Below are positions 49,584 to 60,516 of a DNA stretch of 64,000 nucleotides, piece after piece. The notes beneath the pieces were generated by a model. That model made no database searches, was not told the DNA's origin, and was given only the letters and a program-made list of their open reading frames with translations. The translations under genes and the position numbers were made by a program. Each line of letters begins with the position of its first letter. Position 1 is the stretch's first letter. This DNA comes from Anoxybacillus mongoliensis (GTDB lineage Bacteria; Bacillota; Bacilli; Bacillales; Anoxybacillaceae): NCBI RefSeq assembly GCF_014201515.1, contig NZ_JACHEQ010000002.1, forward strand, positions 124,001 through 188,000. Reading direction: 5' to 3'.

Positions 49584-50843
49584 TTATTTTTCGAAATAAC
49601 GAAGCAATCCGCTACAAATCGCTTCTATCGCTGCCTGTTGATATGTTGGGGATACGACGAACAGCTCCTCATTCGGATTGCTTAAATAGCCGAGCTCAAG
49701 CAATACAGAAGGACGGCTATTTTCGCGCAAAACATGATAATTTCCTACACGAACCCCACGTTGCTGAATGCCTGTTAAGCGACTGAGGGGATGAAAAAGC
49801 GCATCTGCAAGCGACCGATCGATTGATTTATAGTAATATACCGTTAATCCGCTCGCCGTGCGATTTAACGCGCTGTCGTAATGAATGCTAATGAACGCAT
49901 CTGCTTTATTGTTCGTAGCTATTTGTACTCGCTCACTTAACGATAAAAATCGATCGTCTTCGCGCGTTAAAATGACGTTAACCCCCATTTGCTTCAGTTT
50001 TTCACTTAACAACAGCACTGTTTGTAACGTTAACATTTTTTCAATTGTCCCATTAATACCTGTTGTACCGTAATCTTTTCCGCCATGTCCTGCATCAATG
50101 ACAATCGTTTTTCCTACTATTGTTTGATTTTGAGAAGGAGTGGATGTTTGGTTTACTTGAACGACCCATTCGGCCACATATCCAATCGTTTCAGCATCCA
50201 CTTGAATGACATACCATTGCCCTTCTTTTCGAATGACTCCGAACTGATCGCCACGTTTTGCTTTCGAAATCACAGGCGATTGGGTAGAAGGGGCAGAACG
50301 AATATTTGTATTGTCGTATAACATTTGAACATATGTATCGTATGTCATTTGTTCACTATTTTGCTCAGCGTTTGCTACATACGCCCGATTCACCCATCCT
50401 TCTTTTCCTTCCCAGCGTACGTATATCCAATCACTTTGTGTCATCGTCGCCGTTCCTTTCTCGTTGCGATTGACATAACCGATGACCGCATATGTCGTTC
50501 CTGGTCCTTTGCGAATACGTAAACCATCTACTTGGCATACGACAAGTTGTTGTATTTGTTTTTTCGCTTCAACCGATTCGTTTTGCATTTGAACGTATTT
50601 TCCATGCACCCAACCTGTTCGATTTGAGGCGAGCCGGATTTGTAGCCATTCTCCTCGCTTTTGAACGACAGGATATTGCTTTCCTTTTGCTACTTTTTCT
50701 TGTACCGCAAACGTAAATCCCGGGCCGGTACGGACATTGAGTTGGTTAACAGCTATGCGCACATTCATCGCTGCTTCCGCCGTTTGTACGATCAGCAACA
50801 AACAACAAAAAACGAATAGTAACGTCATAAGCGATTTTTTCAT
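49584..50843 (-). CDS. yrvJ: Secreted N-acetylmuramoyl-L-alanine amidase with three SH3b domains
   Basis: 419 residues. A signal peptide (1 to about 24, ending AEA) is followed by three bacterial SH3 domains (about 26-85, 98-155, 172-230), each with an NVRTGPG-like motif (LNVRTGPG, LRIRKGPG, TNIRSAPS), then an amidase_3 catalytic domain (245-419) with zinc ligands in IVIDAGHGG, the Glu after NGT, H in SIHYD and the catalytic Glu in LLELGYLSN. It cleaves the stem peptide from muramic acid. B. subtilis YrvJ is about 100 residues longer, consistent with an extra SH3b repeat lost or gained. Confidence 0.93.
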   Translation of the reverse strand: MKKSLMTLLFVFCCLLLIVQTAEAAMNVRIAVNQLNVRTGPGFTFAVQEKVAKGKQYPVVQKRGEWLQIRLASNRTGWVHGKYVQMQNESVEAKKQIQQLVVCQVDGLRIRKGPGTTYAVIGYVNRNEKGTATMTQSDWIYVRWEGKEGWVNRAYVANAEQNSEQMTYDTYVQMLYDNTNIRSAPSTQSPVISKAKRGDQFGVIRKEGQWYVIQVDAETIGYVAEWVVQVNQTSTPSQNQTIVGKTIVIDAGHGGKDYGTTGINGTIEKMLTLQTVLLLSEKLKQMGVNVILTREDDRFLSLSERVQIATNNKADAFISIHYDSALNRTASGLTVYYYKSIDRSLADALFHPLSRLTGIQQRGVRVGNYHVLRENSRPSVLLELGYLSNPNEELFVVSPTYQQAAIEAICSGLLRYFEK

Positions 50844-50972
50844 GTTGCAAATCCCCCTACGTTGTCAATGGTCGCTACTTTATTTCTTCACAAACAAAAA
50901 AAATCCTTCTTTGAATGAAAAGGTAGAAAAATTGGGAATAATACGAACGATATTTGACGCGAAAGGAGCTTA

Positions 50973-51149
50973 ATGATGCGCCATAGTGAAAAAGGGGAAT
51001 TTATTCATTCACAATCACCACTTATGCACGTCGATTTTCATGCATTTGTTCAAAAAGAAAGCGAGCTCACATCGTTCGAACTCGCTTCTGAATTTGGGCT
51101 TACTCTTCGTGATGTACAAAAAATAAAAAAATATTTAGCACGAGGATAA
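50973..51149 (+). CDS. Small helix-turn-helix-like protein between yrvJ and dtd
   Basis: 58 residues, starting MMRHSEKGEFIHSQSPLMHV and ending LASEFGLTLRDVQKIKKYL then ARG. The C-terminal part fits a helix-turn-helix (ELASEFGLTLRDVQKIKKYL), and the first half is uncharged and histidine-rich. AAAGGAGCTTA lies directly before the tandem ATGs. It stands alone on the plus strand between yrvJ and dtd with a terminator. B. subtilis has a small gene (yrzK) in this place; I cannot confirm homology. Possibly a DNA-binding or sporulation-specific protein. Confidence 0.7.
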   Translation: MMRHSEKGEFIHSQSPLMHVDFHAFVQKESELTSFELASEFGLTLRDVQKIKKYLARG

Positions 51150-51151
51150 AA

Positions 51152-51186
51152 AAAACCGAGCTCGTCCACATGCGAGCGCGGTTTTT
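51152..51186. terminator. Bidirectional terminator between the small HTH gene and dtd
   Basis: AAAACCGAGCTCG (51152-51164) / CGAGCGCGGTTTT (51173-51185) with one mismatch, T-rich on both sides; it overlaps the dtd stop. Confidence 0.85.
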
Positions 51187-51625
51187 ATTTGCTTTCAACG
51201 ATTAATGTCACCGGTCCAACGTTTGTCAGTTCTACATCCATCATCGCGCCAAATACACCTGTTTCTATGTGAATTCCTTTTTGGCGTAATTGCTCATTAA
51301 ACGCCTCATAAATATGTTTCGCGTGCTCTGGTTTTGCCGCATCCATAAAATTTGGTCTTCGTCCTTTGCGACAGTCTCCGTACAACGTAAATTGTGAAAT
51401 CGATAAAATCGATCCGCCTACATCTAAAAGGGAAAGGTTCATTTTGCCATGTTCATCTTCAAATATGCGCAAATGAGCAATTTTGTCGGCAACAAATGCC
51501 GCATCCTCCTCGGTATCATGATGAGTAATGCCAACTAATAGTACAAGCCCAAACTCAATTTCCCCGACCACTTCTCCGGCTACTGTTACTTTTGCATGTT
51601 TTGCTCGCTGAACAACGACTCTCAT
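51185..51625 (-). CDS. dtd: D-aminoacyl-tRNA deacylase
   Basis: 146 residues, full length. The [15 protein letters not shown] start, the active-site [17 protein letters not shown] and the Gly-cisPro-type [10 protein letters not shown] near the C terminus identify DTD, which hydrolyses D-amino acids and glycine from mischarged tRNAs. It lies 14 bp after relA, as in B. subtilis. Confidence 0.97.
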   Translation of the reverse strand: MRVVVQRAKHAKVTVAGEVVGEIEFGLVLLVGITHHDTEEDAAFVADKIAHLRIFEDEHGKMNLSLLDVGGSILSISQFTLYGDCRKGRRPNFMDAAKPEHAKHIYEAFNEQLRQKGIHIETGVFGAMMDVELTNVGPVTLIVESK

Positions 51626-51639
51626 TGCGTCAACCCTTT

Positions 51640-53838
51640 CTAGTTCATAATCCGTCTCACTGAATAAATGTCTGGAATTTGTTTAATGCGTTCCACTACT
51701 TTTTGAAGATGGCTCACATTATGAATAAAAATCGTCATATGAATCGTCGCCATTTTGTTGCGATGATCCGTTCTTCCAGAAACAGCTGAAATGTTCGTTT
51801 TCGTCTCATTGACAGCTTGCAATACTTCATTAAGCAAGCCACGTCGATCATAACCAGTAATCTCAATATCGACTGTATATTCTCGTTGACAGTTCGCCCC
51901 GCTCTCCCATTGAACAGGAATAAGTCGCTCTTTCGCCTCCTCTGCGAGTACATTCGGGCAATCGGCACGATGAACAGAAACACCACGTCCTTTTGTAATA
52001 AAACCGATAATTTCATCGCCAGGCACCGGATTGCAACAGCGAGATAAACGAATAAGTAAATTATCTACTCCTTCGACGCATACACCAAAATCACGTTTTT
52101 TCATTGGGGTAATGGTCTTCGCCTCTTGGAGCATGTCCGACAAGCGTTTCGCTTGTTCTTCTAAATCGCGTTGTTTTCTCCACTTTTCTGTTAAACGATG
52201 CGCGACTTGAGCAGCTGTAATGCCGTTATATCCAACAGCAGCATACATATCTTCTTCATTAGCAAAGTTAAATTTTTCTGCCACCCGTTTCATATTTTCA
52301 ACGGTGAGCACTTCTTTTACATCAAAGCCCATGTTGCGAATTTCTTTTTCAACAAGCTCTTTCCCTTTTTCCACATTTTCTTCACGGCGTTGCTTTTTGA
52401 AAAATTGGCGAATTTTATTTTTCGCATGCGATGTTTGGGCAATTTTTAACCAATCTTGGCTCGGACCGTATGAATGATTGGACGTTAGAATTTCAACAAT
52501 ATCTCCTGTTTGTAGTGGGTGATCGAGCGGAACCATTTTTCCGTTTACTTTTGCCCCAATCGTTTTATTTCCGATTTCTGAGTGAATACGATACGCAAAA
52601 TCAATTGGCACTGAACCAGCTGGAAGTTCGATGACATCACCTTTTGGTGTAAAAACAAACACCATATCGGAAAATAAATCCATTTTCAACGTTTCGACAA
52701 ACTCTTCCGCGTTGTTCGTTTCGTTCTGCCATTCGACAATTTCGCGAAACCATGATAGTTTTTCTTCAAACGTGTTCGGGCGAATCGTCTTTCCTTCTTT
52801 ATATGCCCAGTGAGCAGCAATTCCAAATTCTGCAATATGGTGCATTTCGAACGTCCGAATTTGCACTTCAAGAGGCTCGCCTTTCGGACCGACAACGGTC
52901 GTATGAAGCGATTGATACATATTCGGCTTCGGCATGGCAATATAATCTTTAAAACGCCCTGGCATCGGTTTCCAACATGTATGGATAATGCCAAGTACCG
53001 CATAACAGTCTTTAATGCTTTCAACAATAATGCGCACAGCAAGCAAATCGTAAATTTCGTTAAATTGTTTATTTTGCAAAACCATTTTGCGATAAATGCT
53101 ATAAATATGCTTCGGACGTCCAGAAATTTCAGCTTGAATACCAACTTCATGTAACCGTGCACGCATTTCTTGAATAACTTCTTCTAAATATTGCTCACGT
53201 TCCGCTCGCTTCTTTTTCATTAAATTGACGATGCGATAATATTGTTGCGGGTTTAAATAGCGAAGGGCTGTATCTTCAAGCTCCCATTTAATTTTTGAGA
53301 TTCCAAGTCGATGCGCAAGCGGTGCAAAAATTTCAAGCGTTTCATTCGCAATGCGACGTTGCTTTTCAATCGGCAAATGTTTTAACGTGCGCATGTTGTG
53401 CAAACGGTCCGCCAACTTAATTAAAATGACTCGTATATCTTGCGCCATCGCCAAAAACATTTTGCGATGATTTTCTGCTTGTTGTTCTTCATGTGATTTA
53501 TATTTAATTTTCCCTAGCTTCGTTACACCATCAACGAGCATCGCCACTTCTTTTCCAAATTCTCTTTCTAAATCTTCTTTCGTCACGTGTGTATCTTCGA
53601 CGACATCATGCAAAAATCCAGCCGCAATTGTCGCAGGATCCATTTCTAAGTCGACTAAAATACCTGCTACTTGAATCGGATGAATAATATACGGTTCGCC
53701 AGACTTCCGATATTGCTCACGATGTGCTTCTTTCGCAAACTTATATGCCCGTTCGATAAACTGTACGTCGTCTTCCGACAAATAACGGCTCGCCTTTTCA
53801 ATGACTTGTTCTGCCGTTAATACTTGTTCATTTGCCAT
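51640..53838 (-). CDS. relA: (p)ppGpp synthetase/hydrolase RelA
   Basis: 732 residues, bifunctional Rel. The HD hydrolase domain (about 30-200) has HDVVEDT and [13 protein letters not shown]; the synthetase follows (about 230-360) with [13 protein letters not shown] and YQSLHTTV; then TGS (about 390-450), a zinc-finger-like region with RCCNPVPGD, and the C-terminal ACT/RRM domain. It senses amino-acid starvation on the ribosome and controls the stringent response. AAAGGTGATTGC precedes the ATG. It follows apt, as in B. subtilis. Confidence 0.98.
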   Translation of the reverse strand: MANEQVLTAEQVIEKASRYLSEDDVQFIERAYKFAKEAHREQYRKSGEPYIIHPIQVAGILVDLEMDPATIAAGFLHDVVEDTHVTKEDLEREFGKEVAMLVDGVTKLGKIKYKSHEEQQAENHRKMFLAMAQDIRVILIKLADRLHNMRTLKHLPIEKQRRIANETLEIFAPLAHRLGISKIKWELEDTALRYLNPQQYYRIVNLMKKKRAEREQYLEEVIQEMRARLHEVGIQAEISGRPKHIYSIYRKMVLQNKQFNEIYDLLAVRIIVESIKDCYAVLGIIHTCWKPMPGRFKDYIAMPKPNMYQSLHTTVVGPKGEPLEVQIRTFEMHHIAEFGIAAHWAYKEGKTIRPNTFEEKLSWFREIVEWQNETNNAEEFVETLKMDLFSDMVFVFTPKGDVIELPAGSVPIDFAYRIHSEIGNKTIGAKVNGKMVPLDHPLQTGDIVEILTSNHSYGPSQDWLKIAQTSHAKNKIRQFFKKQRREENVEKGKELVEKEIRNMGFDVKEVLTVENMKRVAEKFNFANEEDMYAAVGYNGITAAQVAHRLTEKWRKQRDLEEQAKRLSDMLQEAKTITPMKKRDFGVCVEGVDNLLIRLSRCCNPVPGDEIIGFITKGRGVSVHRADCPNVLAEEAKERLIPVQWESGANCQREYTVDIEITGYDRRGLLNEVLQAVNETKTNISAVSGRTDHRNKMATIHMTIFIHNVSHLQKVVERIKQIPDIYSVRRIMN

Positions 53839-53912
53839 GCAATCACCTTTTATTTTAAACGTATTTACAATATTATCATGAAAATTTTTTCAAATGTAAA
53901 GAGCAACATGCG

Positions 53913-53936
53913 AAAAAGAGGAGCGTTGTGCCCCTC
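53913..53936 (-). terminator. Terminator after apt
   Basis: On the minus strand GAGGGGC (53930-53936) pairs with GCTCCTC (53918-53924) with a wobble, followed by TTTTTC. Confidence 0.65.
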
Positions 53937-53941
53937 CTTCA

Positions 53942-54454
53942 TTAAAATTGCATTAACGTTAAAATATCGTATCCTTTTAATTTTTCGCGACCTTCTAAAT
54001 ACGTTAACTCAATTAAAAATGCAATGCCTGCAACAACACCACCGAGCTGTTCAACAAGCTTAATCGTCGCCTCGATCGTGCCGCCAGTTGCTAATAAATC
54101 GTCTGTAATAAGGACGCGCTGTCCTGGTTTAATCGCATCTTTATGCATCGTTAATACGTCCTTGCCGTATTCTAAGCCGTATTCGACACGAATGACTTCA
54201 CGAGGCAATTTGCCTTCCTTACGAACAGGGACAAATCCAACGCCAAGCGCATAGGCAACTGGACAACCGATAATAAACCCGCGTGCTTCTGGTCCCACAA
54301 CAACATCAATTTTCTTTTCACGTGCATAATTGACGATTTGATCTGTTGCGTATTTGTACACTTCCCCTTTGTCCATAATGGTTGTAATATCTTTAAATTG
54401 AATACCTGGTTTTGGGAAATCAGGAACAATCGTGACGTATTGTTTTAAATCCAT
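53942..54454 (-). CDS. apt: Adenine phosphoribosyltransferase
   Basis: 170 residues. The PRPP-binding [20 protein letters not shown] motif and the N-terminal [16 protein letters not shown] are diagnostic. It makes AMP from adenine, including the adenine released by MtnN in this window. ATG 54454 follows GAGGAAAA and lies 35 nt inside the 3' end of recJ in another frame, so the two are coupled. Confidence 0.97.
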   Translation of the reverse strand: MDLKQYVTIVPDFPKPGIQFKDITTIMDKGEVYKYATDQIVNYAREKKIDVVVGPEARGFIIGCPVAYALGVGFVPVRKEGKLPREVIRVEYGLEYGKDVLTMHKDAIKPGQRVLITDDLLATGGTIEATIKLVEQLGGVVAGIAFLIELTYLEGREKLKGYDILTLMQF

Positions 54455-56780
54455 TGATATTTTCCTCCTCATACAATGAATCAAACCAACGTTTCAGTTG
54501 GGAATAAGATGAGTATAAAAACATATGCTCAAGTTCGGCCTGCGCTTGCTTTAATCGGTAAGAAGGCGATTCTGTTAGATCCCGCTTTTGCACATGACGG
54601 GCTAAAGAGACGATCCCGTTTTCAATTGTAATAAATCCAAGCTCTTTAAACACTTGAATCATAAACAAAATCGCTTCTTTTGTCCACCCGCGCGAGCGAG
54701 CCAAATCGTCAGCGTAACGTCGCATATCAAAAGGGCTACGCTTATGCAAAAAGGAATACAACCACTTAAAATGTTCACGCGTCGGCAATATACTAAAGAA
54801 GTGATTCTCCCTTTGATAGAATAACGCATAAATGCGTTCAGGTAAACTACAACTTAATAAAACTTTGACGATTTGCTGTGACGGAGGCATATCAAGAAAA
54901 ACGACATATTTTCCACTCACATCAATCGTCGCTTCTTGCTCGCTTTGTACATGCACAATTTCGTCGGCATATGCCGCCAACTGCAGCACATCTACCGTGT
55001 CGTGATGAAAAGCGATAAATAAACGTTTGTCTTTTGGGAGCGATGCTATAAACTTACTTGGATGACGAATGTGGCGCATATCAAACAATTGCCATTCATC
55101 CACAGCTACATCTTGAATCATTAACTGCGGCTTTCGAAAGTTATTCCATTCGTTAATGGTCAGCTCTCCTACGACCGAAAGACGAGCGTTCGGTGCAATT
55201 TCATCCCCAACATGTCCGAAGCCGAATCCGATCGCTTCTAACGTTTTTCCATCTTCCGCTAGCAACAATTTTAAGTGGTTCTGATCCGTTCCGATTTTTC
55301 TCAACGTATCTAGTTGTACATGTTGGAAAAGGACACGCGGTTTCGGATTTCCCATCCCAAACGGTGCAAGCCGATTCATTTGTTCAATTAATTCTATCGA
55401 AACATCGGCAATCGAACAACGCAGATCGACATGTGTAACAGGAATCAAGTGTTCTGCTGTCAATTGTTGCTTCGCTGCTTCGTTTAGGCGACGACGTAAT
55501 TCATCTACATCATGAAAAGAAAGCGTCATACCCGCAGCCATCGGATGTCCGCCGAAATGGGGTAAAATGTCGCGACAGTTTGATAAATTCGCAAATAAGT
55601 CAAATCCCTCAATACTCCGCGCTGATCCTTTGGCTATCCCTTTTTCTTGATCAATGCTTAACACGATCGTCGGGCGATAAAACTTTTCGACTAAACGAGA
55701 TGCCACAATGCCAATGACACCGACATTCCAACCTTCTTTCGCCACAACTAACGCGCGATCATCTCTATAATGTTGCTCGACAAGTTGAATCGCTTCTTCC
55801 GTTATCTCATTGACGAGTTGTTGGCGCTCGCGATTCATCGCATCAATTTGCTCAGCTAGCATGTCCGCTTCATTTGCATCTGTCGTCAACAACAGCTGAA
55901 CAGCTGGATCAGCGCAATCGAGACGTCCTGCTGCATTAATGCGCGGACCAATCATAAAGGCGATCGTATCTTCCGTCACATCTGTATGTGATACACCGCA
56001 TTGTTTACAAAGTGCTTGTAGACCGAGGCGTTTCGTTTGACGAAATTGCTCAATCCCTAACCGAGCAAGTAAATGATTCTCGTCTTGAAGCGGAACGAGA
56101 TCAGCAATCGTTCCAATTGCGACAACGTCCAGCCATTCATACGGCACGCGCCCAATGAGCGCATGAGCAAGCTTAAATGCTACCCCGACGCCCGCTAAAT
56201 GTTTAAACGGATAGTTTGGACTTATTTTTGGATGAATCGTTGCATATGCTTCCGGCAACACCGGACCGGGCTCGTGATGGTCCGTAATAATTAAATCGAT
56301 ACCGAGCTGTTTGGCTACGTTAGCTTCATGTAAAGCAGAAATACCTGTATCAACTGTAATAATTAACGATACCCCTTGTTCCTTCGCAAATTTGAATGCT
56401 TGTTCATTTGGCCCGTACCCTTCGGAAAAGCGATTCGGAATGTAAAAAGACACATTCGCTCCTTTTTCTCGTAATGCGCTGACCATCACAACAGTACTGC
56501 TTACTCCATCGGCGTCATAATCGCCGAAAACAAGAATACGTTCGCCATTTGCAATTGCTTTCTCTATTCGCTCGACCGCTTTTTCCATGTCGTTTAACAA
56601 AAATGGCGAATGAAACGATTGCTTTCGCTCAAAAAAAGAACGAGCGGCTTCAACGGTATGATAGCCGCGGCTGACAAGCAATGAAGCAACGAGCGGAGCT
56701 ATATGTAACGCTTGCGCAATCATTTGCACTTGTTGTTCGTTTACTTGTTTGATGTTCCAGCGGGTTTTCGATGCTAACAT
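54420..56780 (-). CDS. recJ: Single-stranded-DNA exonuclease RecJ
   Basis: 786 residues, the B. subtilis length. DHH motif in [12 protein letters not shown] and [13 protein letters not shown], then DHHA1 ([11 protein letters not shown]) and a Firmicutes-specific C-terminal domain. It digests single-stranded DNA 5'-3' in recombination and repair. ATG 56780 follows GAGGGG at eight bases; the GTG three codons upstream touches that SD. Its last codons overlap apt. Confidence 0.97.
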   Translation of the reverse strand: MLASKTRWNIKQVNEQQVQMIAQALHIAPLVASLLVSRGYHTVEAARSFFERKQSFHSPFLLNDMEKAVERIEKAIANGERILVFGDYDADGVSSTVVMVSALREKGANVSFYIPNRFSEGYGPNEQAFKFAKEQGVSLIITVDTGISALHEANVAKQLGIDLIITDHHEPGPVLPEAYATIHPKISPNYPFKHLAGVGVAFKLAHALIGRVPYEWLDVVAIGTIADLVPLQDENHLLARLGIEQFRQTKRLGLQALCKQCGVSHTDVTEDTIAFMIGPRINAAGRLDCADPAVQLLLTTDANEADMLAEQIDAMNRERQQLVNEITEEAIQLVEQHYRDDRALVVAKEGWNVGVIGIVASRLVEKFYRPTIVLSIDQEKGIAKGSARSIEGFDLFANLSNCRDILPHFGGHPMAAGMTLSFHDVDELRRRLNEAAKQQLTAEHLIPVTHVDLRCSIADVSIELIEQMNRLAPFGMGNPKPRVLFQHVQLDTLRKIGTDQNHLKLLLAEDGKTLEAIGFGFGHVGDEIAPNARLSVVGELTINEWNNFRKPQLMIQDVAVDEWQLFDMRHIRHPSKFIASLPKDKRLFIAFHHDTVDVLQLAAYADEIVHVQSEQEATIDVSGKYVVFLDMPPSQQIVKVLLSCSLPERIYALFYQRENHFFSILPTREHFKWLYSFLHKRSPFDMRRYADDLARSRGWTKEAILFMIQVFKELGFITIENGIVSLARHVQKRDLTESPSYRLKQAQAELEHMFLYSSYSQLKRWFDSLYEEENINGFKTIRHDCS

Positions 56781-56833
56781 ATCATTCACCCCTCAACCTT
56801 TTTATTATACAAAACAATACGCTGTGGGGCAAT

Positions 56834-57727
56834 TTATTGTTCATCATATGGATTCATATGCACCATCACATTATGCACTTGTGGAAGCGACAACAGTTTT
56901 TCTTTTACCCTCTTCCCAATTTCATGTGCCTCTGAAACAGTTAAATGTGGTGCGACAGCAATTTTTAAATCAACAATAACGTAATGACCATGTTGGCGTG
57001 CAAAAAGGGAGTCGATACGCTTGACCTCTGGAAACGAAAGAACAGCTTCACGCAAATGTATCGTTTCTTCTTCGTGCCACACATGATCAAGCGCATGATG
57101 AATCGACTCTGCTCCTAGCTTCCACGCCATTTTTAAAACAAGTAGCGAAACGAATAGCCCCGCAACGGGATCGGCATAAACGAGCCATGGTGCATGTAAG
57201 GTTTCACCTAACATTGCGGCGATAATCCCAATGCATGCCGCAATGGAAGAAAAAACATCCGAGCGATGCTCATACGCATTTACAATAATGGCATCGCTTT
57301 TAATTTTTTTCCCTAACGCATATTTATAACGAAACATCGCTTCTTTTACGATGATGGATAAGATGACCGCATATACAGCTATCATCTTCGGCGGTTCAAT
57401 CGAGTGAAAAAATGAAGAAAAAGAAGAAGTACCAATTTCTACTCCGACGAGAAAAAGCAAAACCGCCACAATAATGGCAGCAATCGATTCCGCCTTCCCA
57501 TGTCCATACGGATGATCATCATCGGGTGGTTGTTTTGCGACACGTAACCCAATCCATACAGCAAGCGATCCTGCTACATCAGAAGCAGAATGTACCGCAT
57601 CAGCGATCAACGCCTTACTGTTTGCAATCACTCCAATCCATCCTTTGATTACCGCTAAGACGACGTTGCCGACAACGCCAATCATCGCGGCAAATTGAGC
57701 TTGTCGAAAACGCTCTTGTTCATTCAC
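56834..57727 (-). CDS. Cation diffusion facilitator, likely manganese or iron exporter
   Basis: 297 residues with about six membrane helices and a C-terminal cytoplasmic ferredoxin-like domain (about 210-297). Metal-site residues occur in SKALIADAVHSASDVAGS (D-x3-D type) and in NAYEHRSDVFSS (H-x3-D), and DDDHPYGHGKAE links helices 2 and 3. B. subtilis MneP and MneS, of the same size, export manganese; zinc or iron export is also possible. It lies between recJ and secDF. Confidence 0.88.
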   Translation of the reverse strand: MNEQERFRQAQFAAMIGVVGNVVLAVIKGWIGVIANSKALIADAVHSASDVAGSLAVWIGLRVAKQPPDDDHPYGHGKAESIAAIIVAVLLFLVGVEIGTSSFSSFFHSIEPPKMIAVYAVILSIIVKEAMFRYKYALGKKIKSDAIIVNAYEHRSDVFSSIAACIGIIAAMLGETLHAPWLVYADPVAGLFVSLLVLKMAWKLGAESIHHALDHVWHEEETIHLREAVLSFPEVKRIDSLFARQHGHYVIVDLKIAVAPHLTVSEAHEIGKRVKEKLLSLPQVHNVMVHMNPYDEQ

Positions 57728-57781
57728 CCCATTCGCTTCCTTTCCCTTGTGTTTTTTTTAGTGTATCCTATTCACGCTATG

Positions 57782-57812
57782 AAAAAACGTCGCGGCATGC
57801 GCCACGACGTTT
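57782..57812 (-). terminator. Terminator after secDF
   Basis: On the minus strand AAACGTCGTGGC and GCCGCGACGTTT pair around GCAT-rich loop, followed by TTTTTC; it overlaps the secDF stop. Confidence 0.85.
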
Positions 57813-60057
57813 ATACTTCTGGTTCTGCTTCTAATTGGTCGCGTTTTTGTTTTCCCTTTTTCAATTGCTTTGCTTTCCAAATAAGCCATAATTGTGCTGC
57901 GATAAAGAGCGAAGAATATGTGCCGGAAATTAAACCAGCAAGCAATGCGAATGAGAAATTGCGAATCGCTTCACTACCGAACAATAAAAGTGCGACAACG
58001 GTAAACACAACGGTTAAAACCGTATTTACAGAGCGTCCAAATGTTTGTTGTAACGCTTTGTTGACGACATCTTTTAAATCGTCAACCGTTTTCACTTTCC
58101 GTTTTTTCATTAAATAACGAATACGATCAAACGTCACGATCGTATCGTTAATTGAATAACCAACGATCGTTAACACAGCTGCAATAAACGTTAAATCGAC
58201 TTCTAAACGAGTTAAACTAAAGAAAGCAATGATAAAAAACGCATCATGCAATAGCGCAACAATAGCTGCAATTGCCATATACATTTCAAAGCGAACCGTT
58301 ACGTAAATGATGATACCGATAGACGCAATGAGTACGGAAATAAACGCATTGCGCGCCAATTCTTTTCCGACTGTCGGCGATACGGTACTTACGTTCGGTT
58401 CTACCCCGTATTTTTCTTTAAAATGCGATTTCAACTTTGAAATTTCTTTTTGATCAAGTACCCCGAGAAAACGCACAATCGCCATTTCGTTGTTATTGCC
58501 AGACAGAACAATATCTTTCGGTTCGAGTTGCAATTGTTTTAACTCTTGCTTCACTTCTTCTGTCGTTAATGATTTTTCGCTCATTAAATCAACGCGCGTA
58601 CCACTAGAGAAATCGATTCCTAAATTCAATTTAGCCGTTAGCAATAATACAAGCCCGATAGCAAACATGGCTCCTGAAATGATGAAAAATAGTTTACTTC
58701 GTTTCACAAAATCGAAACGCTCAAACTTCGTCGGCACATCTGTATCGTCTGTCACTTTCGCAATGTCTAATACGTCTTTTGGATTGACGCCAAAGTAATG
58801 TAGTTTTTTATCAAATAAACGGCTTTTCACCAATAAGCCAAGCAATACACGCGTCCCATACACCGCTGTAATAAAGCTCGCTAAAATGCTGATGATGAGC
58901 ATTGTCGCAAATCCTTTGACAGAGCTCGTCCCATACGCAAACAAAACCACACCAGCAATAATCGTTGTAATATTTGCATCTAAAATGGTACCGAAAGAAC
59001 CGCGATTACCGATGCGATATGCTGACATGAGCGATTTTCCAAGCTTTAGTTCATCTTTTATCCGCTCGTATGTAATAATGTTTGCATCGACCGCCATACC
59101 AACCCCGAGAATAAGCGCCGCAATTCCCGGTAGCGTCAACACTCCGTTCATCCAATCAAAGACAAGCAAGATGAGATAAATATATACGCTTAATGTAACG
59201 ACAGCGACAATTCCCGGCAAACGATAAAAAATAAGCATAAACAAAAAGACAAGCGCAATGCCGATGACACCAGCAAAAATCGTTTTTTGTAACGCTTGTT
59301 CACCAAACTGCGCGCCGACTGATGTGGAATAAATTTCTTTTAACTCAACAGGGAGTGCACCTGCATTTAATAAATCAGCTAATTGTTTTGCCTCTTCAAC
59401 GGTGAAATTCCCAACGATTGAAACATCTGTCTGGTTGAACACTTCGTTAACTTGTGCTGCTGAAATAAACTTCGGATGCTCTTTCCCGACTTCCTTTGCG
59501 TACGAGTCAACACCTTCGTTGAAATCAAGCCAAATGACAAGCACGTTGTTTGGTGCCATACTTAATACTTTTTGTGTGACTTCTTTAAACTTGTTGGCAT
59601 CTTTTAATTTAATTGCAACGCTTGGTTTTCCTTTATCGTCAAACGTTTGTTTTGCGCCTCCTTCAACGAGGTCGCTCCCATCCATCAATACGTTATCATG
59701 TACATCACGAAACGTTAACTTCGCCTCTGTAGATAAAATTTCACGAGCTTTATTTTGATCCTTCACCCCTGCTAATTGAACGCGAATACGATCGTTCCCT
59801 TCTACGTCAATGCGTGGTTCGCTCACTCCAAGCACGTTAATGCGTTTATTTAACGCGCTTACCGTACTAAGCAACACGTCTTTCGTAATTTTTTCTCCTT
59901 CTTTTGTCGGCTTCACTTCGTATAAAATTTCAAAGCCACCTTGCAAGTCTAAGCCGAGCTTAATGTTTTTTACGATTTTCTCTGCTGTTGTTCCCATCAT
60001 GCCGCCTAGTAAAACGACAAGAAGGAAAAAAGCAATGATGCGACTACGTTTTACCAT
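57811..60057 (-). CDS. secDF: SecDF protein-export membrane protein (fused SecD-SecF)
   Basis: 748 residues. SecD half: one helix, the P1 periplasmic domain with LGLDLQGGFEILYEV, then five helices with ILGVGMAVDANIITYERIK. SecF half begins near 430 with NLGIDFSSGTRVDL and has YSINDTIVTFDRIR. It uses the proton gradient to pull proteins through SecYEG. Fusion of SecD and SecF is normal in Bacillus. A consensus promoter and a hairpin lie just upstream. Confidence 0.98.
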   Translation of the reverse strand: MVKRSRIIAFFLLVVLLGGMMGTTAEKIVKNIKLGLDLQGGFEILYEVKPTKEGEKITKDVLLSTVSALNKRINVLGVSEPRIDVEGNDRIRVQLAGVKDQNKAREILSTEAKLTFRDVHDNVLMDGSDLVEGGAKQTFDDKGKPSVAIKLKDANKFKEVTQKVLSMAPNNVLVIWLDFNEGVDSYAKEVGKEHPKFISAAQVNEVFNQTDVSIVGNFTVEEAKQLADLLNAGALPVELKEIYSTSVGAQFGEQALQKTIFAGVIGIALVFLFMLIFYRLPGIVAVVTLSVYIYLILLVFDWMNGVLTLPGIAALILGVGMAVDANIITYERIKDELKLGKSLMSAYRIGNRGSFGTILDANITTIIAGVVLFAYGTSSVKGFATMLIISILASFITAVYGTRVLLGLLVKSRLFDKKLHYFGVNPKDVLDIAKVTDDTDVPTKFERFDFVKRSKLFFIISGAMFAIGLVLLLTAKLNLGIDFSSGTRVDLMSEKSLTTEEVKQELKQLQLEPKDIVLSGNNNEMAIVRFLGVLDQKEISKLKSHFKEKYGVEPNVSTVSPTVGKELARNAFISVLIASIGIIIYVTVRFEMYMAIAAIVALLHDAFFIIAFFSLTRLEVDLTFIAAVLTIVGYSINDTIVTFDRIRYLMKKRKVKTVDDLKDVVNKALQQTFGRSVNTVLTVVFTVVALLLFGSEAIRNFSFALLAGLISGTYSSLFIAAQLWLIWKAKQLKKGKQKRDQLEAEPEV

Positions 60058-60071
60058 AAAAATCCTCCTCT

Positions 60072-60137
60072 ATTCTGGCACTTGCCAGAATTTTTACCAA
60101 CAAAACAAATTATGAATGACAGTACACTTTCTGTCAA
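60072..60137 (-). promoter_or_regulatory. secDF promoter and 5'-UTR hairpin
   Basis: Minus-strand TTGACA (60132-60137) and CATAAT (60109-60114) are 17 bp apart. In the leader, ATTCTGGCA (60072-60080) / TGCCAGAAT (60083-60091) form a perfect 9-bp palindrome one base upstream of the SD GAGGAGG (60061-60070). Confidence 0.65.
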
Positions 60138-60152
60138 TTTACAAACAAACAA

Positions 60153-60425
60153 TTAAAACAATTGTTGTAATTCCGAAAGCCCTTCTTCTGTAAACCAACG
60201 ATCGTGTTTTTGCTCCTTTTGGACAACATACGCCATATAATCGCTTGCACGCAACGATAAAACGTCGTTTACAAACTCATACAACCGCTTCTCTTCTTTG
60301 TTTTTTTTCCATTTTTTAACCATTAAACAATTCCATACATCTTCAATCGTTGCTTGCTCATAACCGAGCAACTTTAACTCATCTACTTTACTTTGTAGCG
60401 CTGGCATTAATTGTTCTCGATCCAC
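60153..60425 (-). CDS. comN: ComN post-transcriptional regulator
   Basis: 90 residues, charged and helical, with the family segments GYEQATIEDVWNCLMVKKWKK and the aromatic RASDYMAYVVQKEQ. In B. subtilis ComN (YrzD) controls comE competence mRNA with DivIVA at the division site. GTG 60425 is six bases after AGGAG; the ATG two codons upstream overlaps that SD, and the much longer frame upstream runs antisense into spoVB. It is divergent from spoVB. Confidence 0.85.
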   Translation of the reverse strand: MDREQLMPALQSKVDELKLLGYEQATIEDVWNCLMVKKWKKNKEEKRLYEFVNDVLSLRASDYMAYVVQKEQKHDRWFTEEGLSELQQLF

Positions 60426-60516
60426 ATTCATCTCCTCCATTTTGTCATGCTTGGCCAACATGTGCATATATTTCATTGTATAAAAGATGACCTCATTTGA
60501 GAAGGTAGGGAGGAAC

